From JBLHKE01 sp047619485 (GTDB taxonomy: Bacteria; Verrucomicrobiota; Verrucomicrobiia; Verrucomicrobiales; DEV007), in assembly GCA_047619485.1 (NCBI GenBank), contig JBLHKE010000165.1, forward strand, positions 1 to 12,046: DNA of 12,046 bases. The letters are read 5' to 3'. Positions 6,014-12,046 of this stretch are shown here, one piece after another. The translations under genes were made by a program, and so were the position numbers. Below the pieces are notes generated by a model. That model made no database searches and had not been told where the DNA came from. It worked only from the letters and a program-made list of their open reading frames with translations. Numbering within the stretch: the stretch's first letter is position 1; every line of letters starts with the position of its first letter.

Positions 6014-7417
6014 CTATTTTTTCTGCCAGGGGGCACGGGCGTTGTCCGTGATCTCTTTATCTACCTCCATCATGCGGAGCTTGAGCTTCTTGACGACCTC
6101 CGGGTTGTCTTTGGCCAGGTTCGCTTTTTCTCCGATGTCCTTCGAGAGATCGAAGAGCATCACCTGCGCCTTGGGAGCATTCCCTTTGGGGGCCTTGCCA
6201 CGCTTGCGCGGCTTTTTGACCAACAGCTTCCACTTCCCTTGGCGGATGCCTTCTAGGTCGCCACGGGAGGTGTAGTGGACGAATTCGTTGCGTGGTGGAT
6301 AGGCCATCGCTTCGTTTTTGATGAGGCCGCTGATGTCGACGCCGTCGATCTTGCGATCTTTCGGAAGCGGCTTTCCAGTGAGGGCTGCAAAAGTCGGGAG
6401 GAGATCAATCGTGCCGGCGAGCTCACCGCACTCGGTGCCGGCAGGGATTCGCCCCGGCCCCCACATGACACAGGGGACACGCTGACCGCCCTCGAAGGTG
6501 GTGCCCTTGCCTTCGCGCAGCGGACCGGCGGAGCCGCCGTGGTTCTTGAACTGCAACCACGGTCCGTTGTCGGAGGTGTAGATGACGTAGGTGTTCTCCG
6601 AGAGGCCGAGCTCACGGATGGTGTCCATGACGCGACCGACCTCGGCGTCGATGTGCTCGATCACGCAAGTGTAGGCATTCTGCGGATCGGGATCATAGAC
6701 GTCCTCAGGCACGTAGAGCGGGATGTGCGGCATCGAGTGCGGCAGGTAGAGGAAGAACGGTTTCTCCTTGTTCGTCTTGATAAAATCCACTGCACGATCG
6801 GTGTAGCGGCGCGTGACGGTGCGCTGGTCGACTGGTAGCTCGACGATTTTTTCATTCTCCATCAACGGCGTCTTCCACAACGTGATGGCGCTCTCCTGAT
6901 CCTTCCAGAGCTCGTCCGATGAGACGCGCGGCTTGCCCTTGTTGTCGGGGTGATTCATATCATTGGAATACGGGATGCCGAGGTACGTGTCGAAACCGTG
7001 CTTTTGCGGCAGCGTCTCCGGGTGGTGGCCGAGGTGCCACTTGCCGAAACAGGCGGTCGCGTATCCCTGCGACTTGAGGTGGTCGGCGATGGTGTGTTCC
7101 TCCGGATTTAGCCCCTTGGTGGATTGCGGGAAGAGCACGTGCTGGTGCATGCCGACGCGTTTAGGATAACAACCGGTCAACAGCGCCGCTCGCGAGGGTG
7201 TGCAAACGGGCGATGCGACCATGAAGTTGGTAAACTTGCGACCCTCTTTCGCCATGCGGTCGATGTGTGGGGTCTTGATCTTGGTCGAACCGAAGCAACC
7301 GAGGTCGCCGTAACCCTGATCATCGGCGAAGATGATGACGAAGTTAGGCTTGGAGTCGTCCGCCTGGACGGCGGCGAGGAGAGAGAGAAAGACGAGCGCT
7401 AGAATGGAACGGATCAT
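6014..7417 (-). CDS. Arylsulfatase, type I, secreted
   Basis: 467 aa, a full-length sulfatase (PF00884). A signal peptide covers about residues 1-19 (LALVFLSLLAAVQA). Active-site elements are complete: metal Asp pair D32-D33 (IFADDQGYGD), formylglycine Cys72 in VCTPSRAALLTG, K126 and H128 in FGKWHLG, H227/H231 in LPHSMPHIPL, D283-N284 in TSDNGPW, and K304 in PLREGKGTTFEGG. The C-terminal subdomain has the usual IDLLPTFAALTG and the QGKWKLLV strand. It would remove sulfate esters from a glycan or aryl substrate in the periplasm or outside; the exact substrate cannot be told. It follows the cytochrome/LRR gene after 59 nt and may be the last gene of that operon. It needs a formylglycine-generating enzyme or anaerobic maturase, not found in this window. 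Confidence 0.96.
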   Translation of the reverse strand: MIRSILALVFLSLLAAVQADDSKPNFVIIFADDQGYGDLGCFGSTKIKTPHIDRMAKEGRKFTNFMVASPVCTPSRAALLTGCYPKRVGMHQHVLFPQSTKGLNPEEHTIADHLKSQGYATACFGKWHLGHHPETLPQKHGFDTYLGIPYSNDMNHPDNKGKPRVSSDELWKDQESAITLWKTPLMENEKIVELPVDQRTVTRRYTDRAVDFIKTNKEKPFFLYLPHSMPHIPLYVPEDVYDPDPQNAYTCVIEHIDAEVGRVMDTIRELGLSENTYVIYTSDNGPWLQFKNHGGSAGPLREGKGTTFEGGQRVPCVMWGPGRIPAGTECGELAGTIDLLPTFAALTGKPLPKDRKIDGVDISGLIKNEAMAYPPRNEFVHYTSRGDLEGIRQGKWKLLVKKPRKRGKAPKGNAPKAQVMLFDLSKDIGEKANLAKDNPEVVKKLKLRMMEVDKEITDNARAPWQKK

Positions 7418-7418
7418 C

Positions 7419-7439
7419 CCCCATCAAAACGCACTGGGG
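7419..7439 (-). promoter_or_regulatory. Possible hairpin over the sulfatase ribosome site
   Basis: On the minus strand CCCCA (7439-7435) can pair with TGGGG (7423-7419) around an 11-nt loop. The right arm contains the only G-rich stretch before ATG 7417, so the stem would hide it. The stem is only 5 bp and could be chance. Confidence 0.2.
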
Positions 7440-7476
7440 CGTTAGATGAAAGGCTTTTCCTCTGCCGCACTAGGAG

Positions 7477-8769
7477 CTACTCGACGTCGAAGCGACCGGT
7501 CTTCTTGCGTTCAGGATCTGGGACGATCTTGGCTCTCGGGAATGCCTTCTTCAATTTGCCGAGGCCATCTGGAGTGGTCTTCGACTTCGAGAAGTAGATG
7601 GTCTTGAGACTGCGGATTTTGGCAATCGCCGGTAGGCCAGAGTCGCTGACCTGGGTGCCGTATAGGTTGAGCCAGTCGAGGTTCTTCAGGTTCACCAACT
7701 TCGCCACACCAGCGTCGCCGACCTTGGTGTTGGCGAGGTTGAGCTTGGTGAGGCGTGCGAAGCTGCCGATGTGATCGAGCGCGCCGTCCGTGATCGAAGT
7801 GCGGCTGAGGTCAAGTTCGGCGATGTTCGGCGCAATCAGGAACAGCTGTTTGACGAAATCGTCACCCGCGTTAGCGGCGCCAGATATGAACTCGACCGTG
7901 ACCATCGGGCTGTCGGCGGAGATCGGGGTGATGGCGGCACCGAATTCATGTAGCTTCTCGAGCGCCCCGGCAGACGGTTGTTTGACGCCCTGCGAGAGCA
8001 CCTCGCTGGCACTCATGACTTTCACTTTGAGCGGCGGCCCGCCGACGTCGCCGAAGGGCGCGCCACCGAGGATCCAGTTACGGAAGGTTGCGAGCTCCGC
8101 CTCGGTCATCTTCTTGCCCTTCTTGGTCGGCGGCATGACATCATCGTCGTTCTGCGGGAGCTCCATGCGGATCAACAGTTCGCTGATCCCGGGCTTGCCG
8201 GAGACGACGCTACCACTGGTGCGGATACCGGCAATGGTATCGAGCACGAGTCCGCCTTTCGCCTTCTTGCCAGAGGTCGCAGGATCTTCGTGGCACTCGT
8301 TGCATTTGCTCGCGAGGATAGCTTTGATCTTCGAAAAGCTGACTTTTTCGACGGGTTTGCTAGGATCGACCTCGACGCGGGAACCACCAGTCTCTTTGAT
8401 CCAAGTCTTGATCAAATCGATCTCCTGCTTGGTGACCGGCTTGTTTTCCTTGGACGGCGGCATGACGTCCTCGTGCGCGCTATCGAGCATGATGCGCTGC
8501 ACCAGCAAGCTGTGATCGGGGCGACCCCAATCGATCACCATCGATCCAGAAGGACTCGCGTTGGTCTCAGCGATGCCCTCGGACGTGGTTAGGATCACAC
8601 CAGCTTTTGGCTTGTACTTACGACCGTCGATGACACGCGCAGGCTGGTGACACTTGGCGCACTTGGCATCAAGGATCGGCTGGATCTGCGTCGCGTAATC
8701 GACCTTAGCCGATGAGGGCGCGACGAAGACCGTTGCGACCAGGAGAATGGCGAGGAGGCACTTTCGCAT
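7477..8769 (-). CDS. Double Planctomycete cytochrome C domain and leucine-rich-repeat protein
   Basis: 430 aa, exported by a signal peptide (residues 1-21, VAPSSA-K). Two PSCyt1-type (PF07635) domains follow. The first (about 24-128) has heme motif CAKCH (37-41) and DVMPP with M103; the second (about 144-237) has CNECH (156-160) and DVMPP with M212. Each thus has a CxxCH site and a candidate axial Met. Residues about 300-400 are leucine-rich repeats (IAELDLSRTSITDGAL, LTKLNLANTKVGDAGV, LDWLNLYGTQVSDSGL). It is probably a periplasmic or surface c-type cytochrome with a protein- or ligand-binding tail; electron partners are unknown. ATG 8769 comes 6 nt after the DUF1501 stop, whose TAGGA doubles as ribosome site, so translation is likely coupled. 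Confidence 0.93.
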   Translation of the reverse strand: MRKCLLAILLVATVFVAPSSAKVDYATQIQPILDAKCAKCHQPARVIDGRKYKPKAGVILTTSEGIAETNASPSGSMVIDWGRPDHSLLVQRIMLDSAHEDVMPPSKENKPVTKQEIDLIKTWIKETGGSRVEVDPSKPVEKVSFSKIKAILASKCNECHEDPATSGKKAKGGLVLDTIAGIRTSGSVVSGKPGISELLIRMELPQNDDDVMPPTKKGKKMTEAELATFRNWILGGAPFGDVGGPPLKVKVMSASEVLSQGVKQPSAGALEKLHEFGAAITPISADSPMVTVEFISGAANAGDDFVKQLFLIAPNIAELDLSRTSITDGALDHIGSFARLTKLNLANTKVGDAGVAKLVNLKNLDWLNLYGTQVSDSGLPAIAKIRSLKTIYFSKSKTTPDGLGKLKKAFPRAKIVPDPERKKTGRFDVE

Positions 8770-8775
8770 CCAATC

Positions 8776-10089
8776 CTAAGCGAAGATCGATGTGACTGGC
8801 TTCGCCTTGTCGGAGACCCAGAACGGGCGACCGGACGGCGACATGACCTGGCGGTCGAGCGGCAGGCCGAGTCCGTAGGCGATGGTGGCATTGAGCATCT
8901 TCGGCGAGACTTCGCCCTCGAGGACTTTCTTGCCCTTGCCGTCGGAGACACCGTATTTGGTGCCACCCTTGACGCCACCACCGGCGATGACGGCAGAATA
9001 GGCGGACGGGAAGTGGTCGCGACCCATCTGGTGCTCGGCAACGATGTCTGGGGTACGCCCGAACTCGGTGCCAATCACGACCATTGTCGAGTCGAGGAGC
9101 CCACGCTCTTCAAGGTCTGCGATCAGGGCGCTGAAACCGGCGTCGAGAATCGCAGCGCGCGCCTCGACAGCAGTGAAGTTATCATAGTGCGTGTCCCATC
9201 CGCCGAGGTTGACCTCGACGAAGCGCACGGAGTGTTCGACCAAGCGGCGCGCGAGTAAACAGCCACGGCCGAAGCGGTCACCGCCGTAGAGCTGGTGCAT
9301 CTCCTGCGGCTCGAGGCCGATATCGAAAGCCTTGAGGTCTTCGGAGGTCATCAGTTTGACCGCCTCGTCGTAGAGCCCCTCGTAGGCGCCGACCTGCTTC
9401 TGGTTGAACTCGCCGTGGAACTTGGCGTTCATCTTGTCGGCGAGACTGAGGCGCTTGGTGAAGTCCTCCTCGCTGACGCTGCCCGGCAACTTGGAATCTT
9501 TTAGGCCATCGTTAGGGTCACCGATCGGCACCCCGGAATACTTGGCACCCATGAACCCGCCGCTGGCGGTCTCCGCACCGCCACCGATGGTGACGTAGCC
9601 CGGAATGGTTTTGTTGCGCCGTCCTCCGAGGCGCAGCACCCAAGAACCCATCGCCGGGTGGACGATGGTGCCGCGGGGGGCATAGCTGCGGTGCAGGTAG
9701 TACTGTCCCTGCTCGTGGGCACCCTGGTTGGTGCGCATGCTGTTGATGACACAGATGCGGTCGGCAATGTTGGCAGTCTTCGGCAGGTACTTTGTGAGCT
9801 TGATGTCGGGGGCGACAGTGTCGATCGGGGTCGCAGGCCCCTGGACGTCCGGACGCTTCGGCTTCGGGTCGAAGGTGTCGATGTGGCTCATGCCACCTGA
9901 CATATTGAGGAAGATGACGCTCTTCGCGGCACGCGCGCGCAGCGGCGTGTTGAAGCCGAAGGCCTCGGTGGCCACGCTGGCACCGAGCATCGGAGCGAGG
10001 GTGACGCCAAGGTACTTGCGGGCGGAATCACACATGAACTGACGGCGGGTTAGTTCGTCGGCTTGGTTGAATTGGTTACGGTCTGCCAT
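8776..10089 (-). CDS. DUF1501 family protein with Tat signal
   Basis: 437 aa. A twin-arginine signal (LTRRQFMCDSARKYLG, RR at 15-16) starts the protein, with the hydrophobic part to about residue 45. The DUF1501 (PF07394) domain, related in fold to alkaline phosphatases and sulfatases, fills the rest: LNMSGGMSHIDTFDPKP (61-77), SMRTNQGAHEQGQYYLHRS, EVNLGGWDTHYDNF (292-305), VVIGTEFGRTPDI (337-349) and MGRDHFPSAYSAVIAGGGV (355-373). The family is abundant in planctomycetes and Verrucomicrobia and its biochemical activity is not established. It lies between a DUF1549/DUF1553 gene (41 nt upstream) and a cytochrome/LRR gene (6 nt downstream), the usual company of this family. No clear Shine-Dalgarno precedes ATG 10089. 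Confidence 0.96.
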   Translation of the reverse strand: MADRNQFNQADELTRRQFMCDSARKYLGVTLAPMLGASVATEAFGFNTPLRARAAKSVIFLNMSGGMSHIDTFDPKPKRPDVQGPATPIDTVAPDIKLTKYLPKTANIADRICVINSMRTNQGAHEQGQYYLHRSYAPRGTIVHPAMGSWVLRLGGRRNKTIPGYVTIGGGAETASGGFMGAKYSGVPIGDPNDGLKDSKLPGSVSEEDFTKRLSLADKMNAKFHGEFNQKQVGAYEGLYDEAVKLMTSEDLKAFDIGLEPQEMHQLYGGDRFGRGCLLARRLVEHSVRFVEVNLGGWDTHYDNFTAVEARAAILDAGFSALIADLEERGLLDSTMVVIGTEFGRTPDIVAEHQMGRDHFPSAYSAVIAGGGVKGGTKYGVSDGKGKKVLEGEVSPKMLNATIAYGLGLPLDRQVMSPSGRPFWVSDKAKPVTSIFA

Positions 10090-10130
10090 GGTCTTGGTTC
10101 GTTGGGGATGGGGTTTTCTGTGTGTGGATC

Positions 10131-12044
10131 CTACTTGACGAAGATAAACTCGGAGGTGGTGAGCAGTGCAGCAAGCACGTTGCGGTAGCCGCGGTCACCG
10201 TTGGCTTTCACCTCAGCGAGCATGAACTGCAGCTCGTCCGGAGTGGCCTTGCGCGAGAGCGTGCTCATGAAGAGGATATTGACCTTCTCGGCGTCACTCT
10301 TGCCCTCGGCGAGGCTTTTGAAGACGTCCGCCCCAGAGTCGTTGACTAGGTTACGCTCGACGTGGCCGTTGAGGATGGAGAGCACCTGAGTCACGTCGGA
10401 CTCGGTACTGGCCCCCTGGATGACCTCGCGGCTCGATTGCCCGAACTGGCGCAGGAAGTGGCCAGGCTTCATCGGCGAACCGAGCTCGGACGCGCGCTTC
10501 ATTCCGCCGTAGTTGCGACCGCCGCCCATCATCATGGCGTCGCCTTTGCCTCCACCACCGTCTGCCTTGATCTGCTTGAGGAGATCGGCGGTGTATTTCC
10601 AGAAGGCGTCCCCGCTGTTGAGCGCGACGACTTCTTTGTAGACGTCGTTCATCGTCTTCTTACCGACGAGCACCGGCTTGCCCTTCCAGTAGACAGAGTT
10701 GCCGTAGTCGGACGATTTGCGCTTATCAGGGTTGTCGACGCTGAGCGTGAGGAGAGAGTCCCAGATCTGCTCGGCCGACATGCGACGCAGCTGGCGACCG
10801 GCATGGTGGTAGGCGACGTTGGCAGATACTTCCTGGGCGCTTGGCCCGAGGTTGTAGGTCTTGGAGTTTAGGATGATTCGCTGGAAGGCCATCATGTCGT
10901 AGTCGAGGTCTTTCATGAGCGTGGCGAGGTATTCGAGTAGCGCCGGGTTCGGTGGTGCAGACTTATCGTTGAGGTCATCAACTGGCTCGAAGATGCCAGT
11001 GCCCATGGTGCGTTTCCAAAGACGGTTGACGATGACCTTGGCGAAGCGGTCGTTGTCCTTCGACGTGACCCAGCTTGCAAAGGTCTCGCGAGGCGTGCTG
11101 TCACGCTTGATGCGGGCGCGGATGCCGCCACGGCCTAGGTAGGATGGCGTGCGGCCGTCGATCCACTGGTTCGGCTCACCGCGACCATTCTTCGGGTCAT
11201 AATCATAGGGCAGCTTGATGTTCGCCTCTTCTTTTTTAGGATCCTCGATGCTGAAATCGTAGACGGCGTAGCGCAGCATGCGCCCGAGGTCGCGCACCTC
11301 CTTCGGCTTGTCCTCGTCACCGCGACCCACCTGACCAGCGATCTTGGATTTCACCCCACGGAGACCATCGGTGTATGCCGAGATCTCATAGAAATCTCGC
11401 TGCTTAACCTTCGGATCGTTCGGGTGATTATGACACTGAGCACATTCCATGCGGGTTCCGAGAAAAATGCGCACGGTGTTGGCCATGTTGTCGAGCGGCA
11501 TGCCCTTATCGCGAACAAAGTAGCCGACGGCGCCGTTGTCTTTTTCCCAACCTCCGCCCGAAGCGGTGAGCAACTCGTAGACGAGTTTGTCATATGGCTT
11601 GTTGTCGGCGATGGCCTTCTTGATCCACTGCTTGTAAGGGGTGCCGTTGGTGCGGGCGAACTCGTCGGTGATACGCAGCAGGTCGGCCCACCAATTGAAG
11701 GTGTGGCTGCGGTAGGCGTCCGAGTCGAGCAGGCGCTGGATCAACTGACTGCGCTTCTCTGGATTCTCGTCACTTAGGAAGGCGGTCGATTCGCCATAAC
11801 TCGGGATGCGACCAGCAACGGTAAGGTAAGTGCGGCGCAAGAATTGATCATCGCTCGCGGGTGGCGGCGGGGTGACCTTGGCACTACGAAAACCGTTGGC
11901 GACCAGCTTATCAATCTGCGTGGCAGCATTGATCTCATAGTTTGCGTCCTTCGCCTTCGGGGCGAGCTGGGCGCTGCTAATCTGCGGTGCCAGCAGCCCG
12001 GCGACCGCGATCAGAGCAAAAATTGGGGATTTTTTGTTGGCCAT
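10131..12044 (-). CDS. DUF1549/DUF1553 domain protein (PSD1-type)
   Basis: 637 aa. Signal peptide (FALIAVAGLLAPQISSA), then DUF1549 (PF07583, about 38-235) with FLRRTYLTVAGRIPS and the conserved MECAQCHNHPND (199-210). Its CxxCH (C201, C204, H205) is the family's heme-like motif. DUF1553 (PF07587) starts at about 319 (RETFASWVTSKDNDRFAKVI, VNRLWKRTMGTGIFEPVDD) and runs to the C-terminus, ending NVLAALLTTSEFIFVK. A Gly/Met-rich, Lys-containing insert lies at about 496-515. These proteins are exported, widespread in PVC bacteria and of unknown function; pairing with DUF1501 is standard. ATG 12044 is only 2 nt from the window edge, so a longer start cannot be ruled out, but the signal peptide right after it supports it. 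It appears to be the first visible gene of the operon. Confidence 0.95.
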   Translation of the reverse strand: MANKKSPIFALIAVAGLLAPQISSAQLAPKAKDANYEINAATQIDKLVANGFRSAKVTPPPPASDDQFLRRTYLTVAGRIPSYGESTAFLSDENPEKRSQLIQRLLDSDAYRSHTFNWWADLLRITDEFARTNGTPYKQWIKKAIADNKPYDKLVYELLTASGGGWEKDNGAVGYFVRDKGMPLDNMANTVRIFLGTRMECAQCHNHPNDPKVKQRDFYEISAYTDGLRGVKSKIAGQVGRGDEDKPKEVRDLGRMLRYAVYDFSIEDPKKEEANIKLPYDYDPKNGRGEPNQWIDGRTPSYLGRGGIRARIKRDSTPRETFASWVTSKDNDRFAKVIVNRLWKRTMGTGIFEPVDDLNDKSAPPNPALLEYLATLMKDLDYDMMAFQRIILNSKTYNLGPSAQEVSANVAYHHAGRQLRRMSAEQIWDSLLTLSVDNPDKRKSSDYGNSVYWKGKPVLVGKKTMNDVYKEVVALNSGDAFWKYTADLLKQIKADGGGGKGDAMMMGGGRNYGGMKRASELGSPMKPGHFLRQFGQSSREVIQGASTESDVTQVLSILNGHVERNLVNDSGADVFKSLAEGKSDAEKVNILFMSTLSRKATPDELQFMLAEVKANGDRGYRNVLAALLTTSEFIFVK

Positions 12045-12046
12045 AG

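Noticed and set aside
7790..8592. Long plus-strand open frames (241 and 204 codons)
   Set aside because: They lie opposite the cytochrome/LRR gene, whose domains and heme motifs are clear; antisense frames are expected at this base composition.

Overview
The window looks like a chromosomal segment of a Verrucomicrobium or a close relative in the PVC group. The family content points there: two intact type I sulfatase loci plus a dead one, a DUF1501 protein, a DUF1549/DUF1553 protein, a Planctomycete-cytochrome-C/LRR protein, a DUF1080 protein, and an ECF sigma factor of the Rhodopirellula/Verrucomicrobium type next to a FecR-LamG protein. No 16S gene or taxonomic marker is present, so this is inference from gene families. 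Every intact gene is on the minus strand; the only plus-strand gene trace is a decayed sulfatase tail.

Layout by falling coordinate, which is the direction of transcription. (1) 12044-7477: DUF1549/DUF1553 protein, DUF1501 protein (41 nt gap) and a double cytochrome-C/leucine-rich-repeat protein (6 nt gap), followed after 59 nt by a complete arylsulfatase (7417-6014). (2) 6013-5485: about 530 nt without a convincing gene. It holds a 159-bp fold-back element with concentric inverted repeats flanked by TTTA direct repeats, and a second imperfect hairpin. (3) 4901-5484, plus strand: the C-terminal part of an SGSH-like sulfatase, broken by an in-frame stop and a one-base frameshift. (4) 4681-2460: ECF sigma factor and a membrane FecR-LamG protein, joined by an ATGA stop/start overlap. 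(5) 2351-1: a secreted TIM-barrel sugar isomerase-like protein, a secreted DUF1080 protein (11 nt gap) and, after 161 nt, the first 107 codons of another sulfatase that runs off the window.

In function the region reads as periplasmic or surface breakdown of sulfated polysaccharides. Sulfatases would remove sulfate esters. The DUF1080/isomerase pair may handle 3-keto-glycosides. The cytochrome/DUF1501/DUF1553 set is a conserved exported module of unknown role. The sigma/FecR-LamG pair could sense an extracytoplasmic, perhaps glycan, signal and switch on nearby genes. Both exported-enzyme genes at the left end have arrays of the octamer RCGCAGAG just upstream of their start codons.

No tRNA, rRNA, CRISPR array, intact transposase, phage gene or clear intrinsic terminator was seen.
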